In this document: in pieces, positions 25,347 to 33,900 of the stretch | How positions within the stretch are numbered: position 1 is the stretch's first letter | Layout: every line of letters starts with the position of its first letter | Assembly: GCA_947085325.1 (NCBI GenBank) | Contig: CAMTVY010000013.1 | Location: forward strand, 1 to 64,000 | Direction of reading: 5' to 3' | Length of the DNA stretch: 64,000 bases | DNA from: JAQBXX01 sp947085325 | GTDB lineage: Bacteria > Pseudomonadota > Gammaproteobacteria > SURF-13 | Notes under the pieces: generated by a model | Told to the model about the DNA's origin: nothing | The model's input: the letters and a program-made list of their open reading frames with translations, nothing else | The model's database searches: none | Translations under genes and position numbers: made by a program

Positions 25347-26120
25347 TCAGTGCTGTAAAAACATGCTGAGGTCGCGCATGAATGCCGCACCGTGCGAGAG
25401 AAAGGGCGCATGTCCGGCGCCAGCGATAACCGATAATTGCGCCTGCGGTAAATGTTCGGCGAGGTAGCGCTGGGCGGCAGGCGGCGTCAGGGTATCACGC
25501 TCGCCTGCCACCACCAGCGCCGGGCAATGAATGGCGTCGAGGTCGCGGCGCAGGTCGCTGTCGCGCAGCAGCGCGAGCCCCGCACCAAGTGCCGCCACGT
25601 CCGGTACGCCATGCCGGAACAACACGGTCTCCAGCCGCTGTTGCGTCGTGCGCGCGCCTTCGCTGCCGCGCAGTTGCAGCGCGAGGAAGCGGCGCAGGGT
25701 GGCGCGGTGATCGGCGGCCAGTGCGGCATGGAATTCGTCCAGCACCTGCGGCGCTACTGCGTGCAGCCAATCGGCTGCCTGTGTAAAGCGGGGCGTTGCG
25801 GTGACCAGCACCAGACTGCTGACCCGCGCAGGATGCAGCGCGGCGACCTGCATCGCCGCCAGTGCGCCCAGCGACCAGCCGATCCACACTGCCTGTGCCG
25901 GCGCCGCCTCGGCCAGCGCCTGTGCCAGCGCCGGCAGCGCATACGGGCCGACCGGCGCCGGGCTCCGGCCGTGACCGGGCAGGTCGATCAGCGTGACCCG
26001 GAACCGCTGCGCCAGCTGCGCAGCAGTCTCGTCCCATACGCCGCTGTGCAGGCCCCAGCCGTGCAACAGCACCAGATCAGGCCCCTGCTGCTGCCCTGCT
26101 GTTTGGCTAAACAGTTTCAT
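25347..26120 (-). CDS. bioH: Pimeloyl-ACP methyl ester esterase
   Basis: BioH removes the methyl group to release pimeloyl-ACP. The 257-residue alpha/beta hydrolase has LVLLHGWGLHSGVW (oxyanion hole), the nucleophile in GWSLG (about residue 82), a late acidic residue in VAGERDTLTP and the catalytic His in GAGHAPFLSH. It lies between bioF (14-base overlap) and bioC, as in many gammaproteobacteria. Confidence 0.95.
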   Translation of the reverse strand: MKLFSQTAGQQQGPDLVLLHGWGLHSGVWDETAAQLAQRFRVTLIDLPGHGRSPAPVGPYALPALAQALAEAAPAQAVWIGWSLGALAAMQVAALHPARVSSLVLVTATPRFTQAADWLHAVAPQVLDEFHAALAADHRATLRRFLALQLRGSEGARTTQQRLETVLFRHGVPDVAALGAGLALLRDSDLRRDLDAIHCPALVVAGERDTLTPPAAQRYLAEHLPQAQLSVIAGAGHAPFLSHGAAFMRDLSMFLQH

Positions 26121-27279
26121 GGGCTGTACAGGTTGCCGCCAGCGCTTCCAGCAACTGATCTATCTGCGCTTCGCTGTGGGCGCTGGAGAGGGTGATACGC
26201 AAACGCGCTGCCCCCTGCGGCACGGTCGGCGGACGGATGGCGCTGACCAGTATGCCGCGCGCAAGTAGTTGCTCGCTTAACGCCACCGCGTGTTCAGTGA
26301 CGCCCATCAGTAGCGGTTGTATCGGCGTCTGCGAGGGCAGCAGCGGCAGCTTCAGTGCCGCAGCAGCTTGAGTAAAGCGCGCGATCAGTTGGTGCAGATG
26401 TTCGCGCCGCCACGGCTCGGCTTGTACAAGCCTGAGGCTGGCGCGGGTCGCCTCGGCGAGTGCAGGCGGCAGTGCCGTGGTGTAGATGTAGCTGCGCGCC
26501 TGTTGAATCAGGGTCTCGATCAGTTCCGCGCTGCCCGCGACGAAGGCGCCAAAGGTGCCGAAGGCCTTGCCCAGCGTGCCCATCAGCACCGGCACGTCGT
26601 TACTGTCCAAGCCAGCCTGCTCCAGTGTGCCGCCGCCGTGCGCGCCAAGTACGCCCAGCCCGTGCGCGTCGTCAAGCATGAGCGGGATTTTATGCTTGCG
26701 CGCCAACGCTGCGAGTTGCGCCACGGGTGCGATGTCGCCGTCCATGCTGAACACGCCGTCGCTGGCGATGAGCGCTGCTTTACCGGTGCTGGTCGCAATC
26801 TTTTTTTCGAGCGCCGTTGTGTCCGCGTGCTGATAGCGTTGCAACCGTGCGCCCGACAACTGTGCGGCGTCGAGCAGCGAGGCGTGATTCAGGCGGTCTT
26901 GCAGCACTGTGTCGCCGCGCCCGGCGAGCGCGCCCATCACGCCGAGGTTGGCCATGTAGCCGGTGGAAAACAGTAGCGCGCGCGGGCGTTGGGTGAAGGC
27001 GGCGAGCTCTTCTTCGAGTGCATGGTGCGCGCGGCTGTGACCGCAGATCAGATGCGCCGCGCCGCTGCCCACGCCGTAGCGCGCCGCGCCTGCCTGCATG
27101 GCCTCAATCACCTGCGGGTGGTTGGCGAGGCCGAGATAGTCGTTGCTGCAAAAGTTGAGATAACGCCGCCCGTCGCTGATGATCTCGGGGCCTTGCGGGC
27201 TCTCGATGATGCGCCGCGTGCGGTACAGGTGAGTGTCGCGGCGGCGCGCCAGCTCATCGTGCAGGTTTGTGTTCCTCAT
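26107..27279 (-). CDS. bioF: 8-amino-7-oxononanoate synthase
   Basis: BioF condenses pimeloyl-ACP with alanine using PLP. MRNTNLHDEL at 27279 gives 390 residues, the normal length; the frame continues upstream into the palindromic repeat, which would add about 35 unrelated residues. FCSNDYLGLANHPQV, GSGAAHLICGHSRAHHALE, DDAHGLGVLG and the PLP lysine in MGTLGKAFGTFG are seen. The repeat at 27315-27418 separates it from bioB, so bioF expression may depend on that element. Confidence 0.96.
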   Translation of the reverse strand: MRNTNLHDELARRRDTHLYRTRRIIESPQGPEIISDGRRYLNFCSNDYLGLANHPQVIEAMQAGAARYGVGSGAAHLICGHSRAHHALEEELAAFTQRPRALLFSTGYMANLGVMGALAGRGDTVLQDRLNHASLLDAAQLSGARLQRYQHADTTALEKKIATSTGKAALIASDGVFSMDGDIAPVAQLAALARKHKIPLMLDDAHGLGVLGAHGGGTLEQAGLDSNDVPVLMGTLGKAFGTFGAFVAGSAELIETLIQQARSYIYTTALPPALAEATRASLRLVQAEPWRREHLHQLIARFTQAAAALKLPLLPSQTPIQPLLMGVTEHAVALSEQLLARGILVSAIRPPTVPQGAARLRITLSSAHSEAQIDQLLEALAATCTAHETV

Positions 27280-27314
27280 GGGCTCATTAGTAAGGCTGCA
27301 CTTTCCATCACGTG

Positions 27315-27418
27315 CCCGTCCCCCCTGTTCAGGGGGCGGGACAGGGTGGGGGTAGGGTAAACAGGGTGTTATCAGGAGACACACCGTAAACAGTGTATTC
27401 TTGACTTGGTGTCTCCTG
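27315..27418. repeat. Palindromic repeat, copy A (bioB/bioF spacer)
   Basis: About 104 bases nearly identical to 51192-51294. It has two hairpins: a C-rich/G-rich one (around 27315-27340) followed by ACAGGGTGGGGGTAG, and a second made by CAGGAGACAC and GTGTCTCCTG at 27373-27418 (about 10-11 bp stem, loop about 25). Its right end touches the bioB stop codon. No protein is encoded. Confidence 0.85.
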
Positions 27419-27420
27419 GT

Positions 27421-28350
27421 TCAAGCCGGACACATCCCCAGCTTTTCCAGCAGTGCACGATCGCGCTGTGCTTCGGGGTTGCCGGTGGTGAGCAGCTTGT
27501 CGCCGTAGAAAATCGAGTTGGCGCCCGCGAGAAAACACAGCGCCTGCACGGCTTCCGACATCTGCTCGCGCCCGGCCGAGAGGCGCACCCAACTACGCGG
27601 CAGCGTGATGCGCGCAGCGGCGATGGTGCGCACAAATTCGAGCGGGTCCAGCGTCTCTGTGCCGTGCAGCGGCGTGCCTTCCACCTGCACCAGATTGTTG
27701 ATCGGAACGCTCTCCGGCGGCGGGTCGAGGCTGGCCAGTTGCGCGATCAGTCCGGCGCGTTCACGGCGTGACTCGCCCATGCCGACAATGCCGCCGCAGC
27801 AGACGCGCAGGCCGGCGTTGCGCACCTTCTCCAGCGTATCGAGGCGATCGTCATAGTCGCGCGTGGAAATGATCGTGCCGTACAATTCCGGCGCGGTGTC
27901 GAGATTGTGGTTGTAGTAATCGAGGCCCGCCTGCTGCAACTGTTCGGCCTGCCCCTCGCGCAGCATGCCGAGCGTGGCGCAGGTTTCCAGCCCCAGCGCA
28001 CGCACGCCCTTTACCATTTCAAGCACGGGCAGCAGGTCTTTGTCTTTCGGGCCGCGCCAGGCGGCCCCCATGCAGAAGCGCGTGGCGCCGTTCGATTTGG
28101 CCGCGCGCGCGGCCTCCAGTACGGCCTCCAGCGGCAGCACATCCTCGTTCTCTACGCCGGTGTGAAAGCGCGCCGCCTGCGGGCAGTAGCCGCAATCCTC
28201 CGGGCAGCCGCCGGTCTTGATTGACAGCAGGGTGGAGAGTTGCACGCTGTTGGCATCGAAGTGCTCACGGTGCACGCATTGGGCGCGGTAGAGCAAGTCG
28301 TTGAAGGGCAGGTTCAACAGGGTTTCGACGTCTTGTGGCGTAGGTTTCAT
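27421..28350 (-). CDS. bioB: Biotin synthase
   Basis: BioB is the radical-SAM enzyme that inserts sulfur into dethiobiotin. The 309-residue protein has the CPEDCGYCPQ motif (three Cys for the 4Fe-4S cluster), YYNHNLDTAPELY, GGIVGMGE and the C-terminal FLAGANSIFYGDKLLTTGNP. Start ATG at 28350 is divergent from comF with 76 bases between. No clear BirA operator is visible in that gap. The repeat element follows the stop directly. Confidence 0.97.
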   Translation of the reverse strand: MKPTPQDVETLLNLPFNDLLYRAQCVHREHFDANSVQLSTLLSIKTGGCPEDCGYCPQAARFHTGVENEDVLPLEAVLEAARAAKSNGATRFCMGAAWRGPKDKDLLPVLEMVKGVRALGLETCATLGMLREGQAEQLQQAGLDYYNHNLDTAPELYGTIISTRDYDDRLDTLEKVRNAGLRVCCGGIVGMGESRRERAGLIAQLASLDPPPESVPINNLVQVEGTPLHGTETLDPLEFVRTIAAARITLPRSWVRLSAGREQMSEAVQALCFLAGANSIFYGDKLLTTGNPEAQRDRALLEKLGMCPA

Positions 28351-28426
28351 CGGGGCTGCTACACTGGCTAGGGTAGGCCTCGCATCATAAACGCTTGCGG
28401 ATGACTGTCAACCAAGGGCACGGTAT

Positions 28427-29140
28427 GTGGTAAACAACTGGCTAAAAGATGTGCACGCCTGGCTGTTGCCGCCGGTGTGCGTGCTGTGCGCCGCCCGGGG
28501 TGACGACGGACGTGATCTGTGCGCGGCCTGCCGTGAGAGTCTGCCTTACACCGCCACGGCCTGCGTGCGGTGTGCGCTGCCGCTGCCGTCTGGCAGCGAG
28601 GGCCAGGAGTGTGGCGAGTGCCAGCGCCACGCCCCGGACTATGACCGGGGCTACAGCCTGCTGCGTTATGAGCCCCCGGCGGATCAACTCATACAGCGTC
28701 TGAAATTCAAGGCCCGCCTGCCGTTGGCGCGTCTGCTGGGTGAGTTGATGGCGGAGCAGCTTGCCCGGCGTACGCACACGTGGCCGGAGTGCATCATCCC
28801 CGTGCCGCTGCACCGCGCCCGCTTGCGTGAGCGCGGCTTCAATCAGGCGTTGGAGATCGCACGCCCGCTGGCGCGCCGGCTCAACATCCCCCTGGATTAC
28901 CGCAGTTGCGCGCGGGTGCGCCACACCGCCGTGCAGTCACTGTTGCCTGCGGCGGCGCGGCACAAAAATATCAAGGGCGCGTTTCAGATGACTCGGCCCC
29001 TCTTGGCCCACCATGTGGCGCTGGTAGATGACGTGATGACCACCGGCCACACGCTGCGGGAGTGTGCCGCGACCTTGCGTAAATCCGGTGTGGAACAGAT
29101 CGAGGTGTGGGTGGTGGCGCGGGCGGCGCTGCGTGGTTAA
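28427..29140 (+). CDS. comF: ComF family phosphoribosyltransferase-like protein
   Basis: The start is GTG 28427; the ATG three bases earlier is out of frame. The 237-residue product has an N-terminal four-cysteine zinc site (CVLC, CAAC, then CVRC and CGEC) and a C-terminal type I phosphoribosyltransferase signature VALVDDVMTTGHTL. ComF helps bring in single-stranded DNA during transformation in naturally competent bacteria; the exact activity is not settled. The stop overlaps a convergent gene by four bases. Confidence 0.92.
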   Translation: MVNNWLKDVHAWLLPPVCVLCAARGDDGRDLCAACRESLPYTATACVRCALPLPSGSEGQECGECQRHAPDYDRGYSLLRYEPPADQLIQRLKFKARLPLARLLGELMAEQLARRTHTWPECIIPVPLHRARLRERGFNQALEIARPLARRLNIPLDYRSCARVRHTAVQSLLPAAARHKNIKGAFQMTRPLLAHHVALVDDVMTTGHTLRECAATLRKSGVEQIEVWVVARAALRG

Positions 29141-29871
29141 GACAGCACTGCGCCGTCCGCAAATACCTCGCGATATGCGATGTAACACGAGGCCAAGGTC
29201 AGCGGCAGCAGCAGCAGCCAGCCCAGCAGCAGCGGGAGGGAGGCCAGCAGCGCCAGCACAACGTAGATCAGCCCATAGACCAGAAACGGGGCCCAGTTGG
29301 CGGCCACCGCAAAGAAGCTTGCCTTGAGTGCTGCCACCGGCGCATGCCCGCCGAGGCACACCAGCGGCACAGCAAAGGCGTAGGCCATGAACAGCGGCAG
29401 GCTGAGCAGCAGCAAGAACAGCAGGGCCGCGAGGCCGCCTTGCACGACGTTCAGCATCATGGCGGGCGACATCTCGCCGTGCGACAGAATGCCGCCCATC
29501 AGCACGCTGCCGATGACCGTGCCGCTGACTACGAGGCCGACAAGCACGACGATGATGATCGCGGCGCCCAGGAAAATCAGCCCCAGAATCAGCAGCGGCT
29601 GTGTGCGCTCGCGCAAGCCGCTGAACAAGGTGTCGAAAGCTGCCTCCTGCGCGTGGTGCAGGCGGTCGAACGTGGTAAACAGGCCGGCGGCGAGCACCAC
29701 CATCATGATCAGGGCAGCGAAGCCACCCAGCAGCGGCACCAGATTCAGCGCGGCAACGATCAACAGCAGGATAAGCGTCATGCCTACCAGCAGCCCCGGC
29801 CGCCGCATGAACAGCGCCCAGCCTTCGGTAAGCCATGCCACGCCGCGTTCAGCAGTTGCCTTTTTATGCAT
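29137..29871 (-). CDS. BPSS1780-family membrane protein
   Basis: ATG at 29871 follows GGAGGAG at good spacing. The 244-residue protein has a short N-terminus (GVAWLTEGWALFMRRPG) and about six hydrophobic helices, including LNLVPLLGGF and GLRERTQPLLILG. The pattern matches a family of unknown function common in beta- and gammaproteobacteria. It converges on comF (four-base overlap). Nothing suggests the cargo or partner. Confidence 0.75.
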   Translation of the reverse strand: MHKKATAERGVAWLTEGWALFMRRPGLLVGMTLILLLIVAALNLVPLLGGFAALIMMVVLAAGLFTTFDRLHHAQEAAFDTLFSGLRERTQPLLILGLIFLGAAIIIVVLVGLVVSGTVIGSVLMGGILSHGEMSPAMMLNVVQGGLAALLFLLLLSLPLFMAYAFAVPLVCLGGHAPVAALKASFFAVAANWAPFLVYGLIYVVLALLASLPLLLGWLLLLPLTLASCYIAYREVFADGAVLS

Positions 29872-29908
29872 CGTTACGTCTCCTCCACCATCCGGCATTT
29901 AGTTACGA

Positions 29909-30484
29909 CTAACCGCTGTCGGTGACCAGCCTGGCCTTATAGCCTATCGCCGCCGCAATCCCCGCGAGCAGCAGGCCGAGCAGAATCAGCGACGGGCCGA
30001 TATAACCCACCGGGCTGGCCAGCAGCGCCTCAGCCCACGGCAGGCCGAGCGCCACTGCCAGATACAGCAGGCCCGAGTGGCCGAGCGCGCCGATGATGAA
30101 CGTCCAACTGATGATTTGCTTGAACAGCAGCGGCACGGCGAGAAACCCGAGCACAATGCCAACCACAATATTCAGCAACGCCTCCAGGTTGCCGTGCGTG
30201 TGTGGCCCGCCCTTGATGGCGTCGATCGGCGCTTCGCTGTTGAGGTTGGCCGAGAGGGCGAGCAAGGCAGCGGTGTTGGCCTTGGCGATCTGCTCCGCGC
30301 TCATCGGCTCAAGATCGACCTCGAAGCCGTTCGCCGCCGCTACTTGCAGCGCCCCCAGCGTTTGCTGCTTGGCCGCCTCGGCCACGGCCACGTCGCCGAA
30401 GTAATTCAGAATCATCACCGGCCCCAGCGCCGCCGTGAACACCAGATAAATAAAACCGAACACGATATTCTTTTTGCCGATCAT
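29909..30484 (-). CDS. Four-TM membrane protein, hypothetical
   Basis: The 191-residue product starts after a GGAGGCGACCC site. One helix (about residues 8-27), a soluble region of about 65 residues with Ala/Glu-rich helices, then three helices (about 102-180). The loop segment GGPHTHGN has two histidines. No family is recognised. It precedes the BPSS1780-like gene by 37 bases on the same strand, so the two are probably one operon. Confidence 0.65.
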   Translation of the reverse strand: MIGKKNIVFGFIYLVFTAALGPVMILNYFGDVAVAEAAKQQTLGALQVAAANGFEVDLEPMSAEQIAKANTAALLALSANLNSEAPIDAIKGGPHTHGNLEALLNIVVGIVLGFLAVPLLFKQIISWTFIIGALGHSGLLYLAVALGLPWAEALLASPVGYIGPSLILLGLLLAGIAAAIGYKARLVTDSG

Positions 30485-30601
30485 GGGTCGCCTCCGCGAG
30501 AATGATGCCGAAAGAATACATTAGCATGGAATGCACCGGCACCGGTGCTGCACGAGGCGCTGGCGTACCGTCCTTGCTGATATCCGAGGTAGCGATGCAC
30601 G

Positions 30602-31285
30602 CTAGCGGATGAGAAATATCAGATCCCACACTGCCCGGCCTTCGCGTACCGCGCGCCGCTCAAACTTGGAGGGCGGGCGTTCGCTGCGGCCGGCATAAAA
30701 GCCTGACGGAGAGGCATTGACGAGCGCCGGTACCGCATTCAGCACCTCCAGCATCTGCGTAGCATAGTCTTCCCAGTCGGTGCAGAGATGAAAGCGTCCG
30801 CCGTGCCGGAGTTTATTTGCAATAAGCGTAACAAAGGCGGGCTGCACGATGCGTCGCTTGTGGTGGCGACGCTTGGGCCACGGGTCGGGAAAAAACAGGT
30901 GCACTGCGTCAAACACGGTAGCGGGCAAATACAGCTGCAACACCTCTACCGCATCGGCGCACACCACGCGCACGTTGGTGCTCTGCTGATCTGCGAGCAG
31001 TCGCAACAGATTGCCGACACCGGGACGGTGCACTTCGATGCCGAGAAAATCCTGCTCTGGATGCGCGCGCGCCATCTCCGCCAGCGCATCGCCCATACCA
31101 AAACCTATCTCCAGCACCCGGGGGGCGCTGCGCCCGAACAGCAGGTCGAGACTGATCGGCACGCCGGTGAATTCGACACCGTAGTCTTGCCATAGGGTGT
31201 CCAGTGCCGTGCGCTGGGCAGTGGTGATGCGTCCCTGGCGCAGCACAAAGCTGCGCACAGGCCGGATATGCCCGGCTTCCTTCAC
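30602..31285 (-). CDS. trmB: tRNA (guanine-N7-)-methyltransferase
   Basis: TrmB makes m7G46 in tRNA. The start is GTG at 31285, three bases after the thiG stop. The 227-residue protein shows LEIGFGMGDALAEMA (SAM site), EVHRPGVGNLL, FFPDPWPKRRHHKRRI and the C-terminal SKFERRA. The thiG-trmB order is common in proteobacteria. Confidence 0.96.
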   Translation of the reverse strand: MKEAGHIRPVRSFVLRQGRITTAQRTALDTLWQDYGVEFTGVPISLDLLFGRSAPRVLEIGFGMGDALAEMARAHPEQDFLGIEVHRPGVGNLLRLLADQQSTNVRVVCADAVEVLQLYLPATVFDAVHLFFPDPWPKRRHHKRRIVQPAFVTLIANKLRHGGRFHLCTDWEDYATQMLEVLNAVPALVNASPSGFYAGRSERPPSKFERRAVREGRAVWDLIFLIR

Positions 31286-31288
31286 GCG

Positions 31289-32101
31289 TTAGAAAAACAG
31301 GCCGTCCAGCGGCGATGACGCGCTGGCGTACAGCTTGCGCGGCATGCGTCCGGCGCGATACGCTTCGCGCCCGGCCTCGACCGCCTTCTTCATGGCGCTG
31401 GCCATCAGCACGGGGTCTTTCGCCGCCGCGATGGCGGTATTCATAAGCACGCCGTCGCAGCCCAGCTCCATCGCAATCGCCGCGTCCGATGCCGTGCCCA
31501 CGCCCGCGTCCACCAGTATCGGCACCGTGGCATTTTCGATGATGAGGCGGATGTTGTAGGGGTTGCGGATGCCAAGCCCGGAGCCGATAGGCGCCGCCAG
31601 CGGCATCACTGCCACACAGCCCATGTCCTCCAGCCGCTTGGCGATGATAGGGTCGTCAGTGGTATACACCATGACCTGAAAGCCCTCCTTGATGAGGGTG
31701 GCGGCGGCCTCCAGCGTGGCAGTGATGTCCGGAAACAGGGTCTTCTCGTCGCCCAGCACTTCGAGCTTTACCAGGCTGCGGCCATCGAGCAGTTCACGCG
31801 CGAGGCGGCAGGTGCGCACCGCGTCGGCGGCGGTGTAGCAGCCGGCGGTGTTGGGCAGAATCGTGTAGCGATCCGGCGGCAGCACGTCGAGCAGGCTCGG
31901 CTCGTTCGGATGCTGGCCGATGTTGGTGCGGCGCAGTGCCACGGTGACGATCTCGGCGCCGCTGGCTTCCGTTGCGCGCCGCGTTTGTTCGAGATCGCGG
32001 TATTTGCCGCTGCCGACCAGCAGCCGCGAGCGGTAGGGTACGCCGGCGATGACGAGCGGATCGTGACTGACGGCGGGTGCGGTGTCCGGTAACGCGCTCA
32101 T
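31289..32101 (-). CDS. thiG: Thiazole synthase
   Basis: ThiG forms the thiazole phosphate of thiamine from deoxyxylulose 5-phosphate (made by Dxs, 42773-44683), dehydroglycine and ThiS thiocarboxylate. The 270-residue TIM barrel has LLVGSGKY, the NTAGCYTAADAVRTCRLARE segment spread over residues 84-103, LVKLEVLGD with the active Lys, and PILVDAGVGTASDAAIAMELG-type residues near 210. The upstream neighbour is a DUF302 gene instead of thiS directly. Confidence 0.96.
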   Translation of the reverse strand: MSALPDTAPAVSHDPLVIAGVPYRSRLLVGSGKYRDLEQTRRATEASGAEIVTVALRRTNIGQHPNEPSLLDVLPPDRYTILPNTAGCYTAADAVRTCRLARELLDGRSLVKLEVLGDEKTLFPDITATLEAAATLIKEGFQVMVYTTDDPIIAKRLEDMGCVAVMPLAAPIGSGLGIRNPYNIRLIIENATVPILVDAGVGTASDAAIAMELGCDGVLMNTAIAAAKDPVLMASAMKKAVEAGREAYRAGRMPRKLYASASSPLDGLFF

Positions 32102-32126
32102 GGCTATGGGTTTCTCGATGAAGGAA

Positions 32127-32519
32127 TTACAGCGCGTTCAGCACGCGCTCAAGCCGCTGCCGTACTTCGTTCGCGACCTCATGCACGACAGGTTTGTCCA
32201 CCAGTTCGAGCACGGCGTTGGGATCCATGATCTCCACCTGCACCTTGCCGGCGTCATCTTCACGCACTACCACGTTGCACGGCAGCAGCAGGCCGATGGA
32301 GGGTTCCGCTTCCAGCGCGCGGTGCGCGAGTGGAGGATTGCAGGCGCCGAGAATGCGGTAAGGCGGCATGTCCTGGTTCAGTTTCTTTTTCAGGGTGGCG
32401 GCGACGTCGATGTCGGTGAGTATGCCGAAGCCTTCCTTTTGCAGCTCTTCGGTGGTGCGTGCTATGGCCGTATCGAAGGTCAGGTTGACTGTTTTTCCAA
32501 ATCCGTATTTGTTTTTCAT
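32127..32519 (-). CDS. DUF302-family protein
   Basis: The 130-residue protein matches the DUF302 pattern: TTEELQKEGFGILTDIDV near the start, then YRILGACNPPLAHRAL and LLPCNVVVRED. The fold is known, the function is not; two conserved Cys (in GACNPP and LLPCNV) are present. It sits between thiS and thiG on the same strand, 15 bases after thiS. This is an uncommon place, so it may be inserted by chance or be linked to sulfur chemistry. Confidence 0.88.
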   Translation of the reverse strand: MKNKYGFGKTVNLTFDTAIARTTEELQKEGFGILTDIDVAATLKKKLNQDMPPYRILGACNPPLAHRALEAEPSIGLLLPCNVVVREDDAGKVQVEIMDPNAVLELVDKPVVHEVANEVRQRLERVLNAL

Positions 32520-32534
32520 GGCAATACCTCCTGC

Positions 32535-32735
32535 TTAGCCGCCACCGATGGCGTGTACGATCTCTACCCGGTCGCCGGGATTCAGGTGTTGCGCCGCGTA
32601 GGCGCTGCGCGGCACGATCTCACAGTTGATCTCCAGTGCCAGGCGCTTTTCCAGCAGGCCGAGCTCTGCAAGCAACTGATATGCGCTATGGCCTGCGGAA
32701 ACTTCGCGGGGCGCGCCATTGACAAATATTTCCAT
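32535..32735 (-). CDS. thiS: Sulfur-carrier protein ThiS
   Basis: The 66-residue ubiquitin-like protein ends in Gly-Gly-Gly, whose last Gly becomes the thiocarboxylate used by ThiG. The MEIFVNGAPREV start and NPGDRVEIVHAIGGG end are typical. It heads thiS-DUF302-thiG-trmB. The upstream 170 bases show no convincing TPP riboswitch in the correct orientation. Confidence 0.94.
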   Translation of the reverse strand: MEIFVNGAPREVSAGHSAYQLLAELGLLEKRLALEINCEIVPRSAYAAQHLNPGDRVEIVHAIGGG

Positions 32736-32906
32736 AAAAATAACGTTGGGGCTCGGGGGGTTGTCCCGGGCGGTACAGGCCGGAAGGCGGCGACAAGACT
32801 GCCCGTCTATTTTGAAGGGTTAAGGCCCGGGGTGCAATGGGTGAGAGCCTGCGGCGGGGCAGTTGTGCTAAGCTTTTACCGGGTACAGTTTTCCGAGCCC
32901 CAGGCT

Positions 32907-32980
32907 GCGGGTGTAGTTCAATGGTAGAACTTCAGCTTCCCAAGCTGATAGTGTGGGTTCGATTCCCATCACCCGCTCCA
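32907..32980 (+). tRNA. tRNA-Gly (anticodon CCC)
   Basis: The 74-base cloverleaf has acceptor stem GCGGGTG/CACCCGC, D-arm GTTC-AATGGTA-GAAC, anticodon stem TCAGC/GCTGA with loop TTCCCAA (anticodon CCC, reading GGG), T-arm with GTTCGATTC, and an encoded CCA end. It closely resembles the E. coli Gly(CCC) tRNA. Confidence 0.96.
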
Positions 32981-32988
32981 AATTACAA

Positions 32989-33070
32989 CAGTAGCGAGTG
33001 GCTAGTGGCGAGTAGCGAGTAACAGAGACGGTCTTGTCACTAGCCACTAGCTACTCGCCACTAGCTACTG
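32989..33070. repeat. Imperfect inverted repeat behind tRNA-Gly
   Basis: Two arms of about 30-35 bases built from short units (GTAGCGAGT, GGCTAGTGGCGAG and their complements CTAGCCACTAGCTACT) face each other across AACAGAGACGGTCTTGTC. It starts eight bases after the tRNA and ends just before the next gene. It looks like a dispersed palindromic repeat; it may also end tRNA transcription. Confidence 0.7.
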
Positions 33071-33078
33071 TATTTAAT

Positions 33079-33900
33079 ATGGAAACAATCATACGCCTCG
33101 GCAGCTTTACCACCCTGTTTATTCTGGTCGCGTGGTGGGAGACACGCCGCCCGCGACGGCCATTGACTGAGCCAAGAGCCGGCCACTGGCGCACCAATCT
33201 CGCCTTGCTGGTCACCGATGTTCTGGTGTTGCGCTTCACGCTCGGTGCGGCGGCGCTGGTGACCGCCGAGTATGCGCTCCAGCATGGCTGGGGTTGGTTT
33301 AACAGCGTTGATTGGCCGGTCTGGCTGGAGTTTTTGCTGGCGTGGCTGTTGCTCGATTTTGCGCTGTATTTGCAGCATGTGTTGTCGCATGCGCTGCCTG
33401 TTTTCTGGCGGCTGCACCGTGTCCACCATACCGATCTGGATTTTGATCTCAGCACCGGCGTGCGCTTTCATCCGCTGGAGATTCTGCTCTCCATGCTCTA
33501 CAAGATGGCGGCGGTGGCAGCGCTCGGCGCACCGGTGTGGGCGGTGCTGGTGTTTGAGGTGGTATTGAACGGCGCTTCGGTGTTCAATCATGGCAACGTG
33601 CATATCCCGGAGAAAATAGACCGCTGGCTGCGATTGTTTGTAGTAACGCCGGACATGCACCGTGTGCACCACTCCAGTACAGTGCACGAAACCAACTCCA
33701 ACTTCGGATTTTCCATTCCCCTGTGGGATCGGCTGTGCGGCACCTACCGTGCACAGCCGGCCCTGGGGCAGCAGGGCTTTGAAATCGGGCTGAAGGAATA
33801 CCGTGAGCGCCTCGGCTTCGGCGCACTGTTGTGGGTGCCCTTCCATCGCCCGCCGGGGCAGTATAGTCTGCGGCGGGACGGCGGCGACAGCGGGCCATGA
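33079..33900 (+). CDS. Sterol desaturase / fatty acid hydroxylase family protein
   Basis: ATG 33079 gives 273 residues; a longer frame would start in the repeat and is rejected. The membrane di-iron His clusters are present: HVLSH, HRVHHTD, HPLE, NHGNVH and HRVHHS. Four to five helices surround them. Members hydroxylate or desaturate lipids; the substrate is unknown here. The stop overlaps the sixA start (ATGA). Confidence 0.88.
   Translation: METIIRLGSFTTLFILVAWWETRRPRRPLTEPRAGHWRTNLALLVTDVLVLRFTLGAAALVTAEYALQHGWGWFNSVDWPVWLEFLLAWLLLDFALYLQHVLSHALPVFWRLHRVHHTDLDFDLSTGVRFHPLEILLSMLYKMAAVAALGAPVWAVLVFEVVLNGASVFNHGNVHIPEKIDRWLRLFVVTPDMHRVHHSSTVHETNSNFGFSIPLWDRLCGTYRAQPALGQQGFEIGLKEYRERLGFGALLWVPFHRPPGQYSLRRDGGDSGP

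Noticed and set aside
27280..27384. N-terminal extension of BioF
   Set aside because: The added residues come from the palindromic repeat; BioF from 27279 has normal length.
28351..28426. Possible BirA operator between bioB and comF
   Set aside because: No TTGTAAAC-type inverted repeat is present in the gap.
32828..32850. TPP-riboswitch-like GGGGTGC and TGAGAG near thiS
   Set aside because: These are on the plus strand, while thiS-thiG are on the minus strand, and the rest of the riboswitch core is absent.
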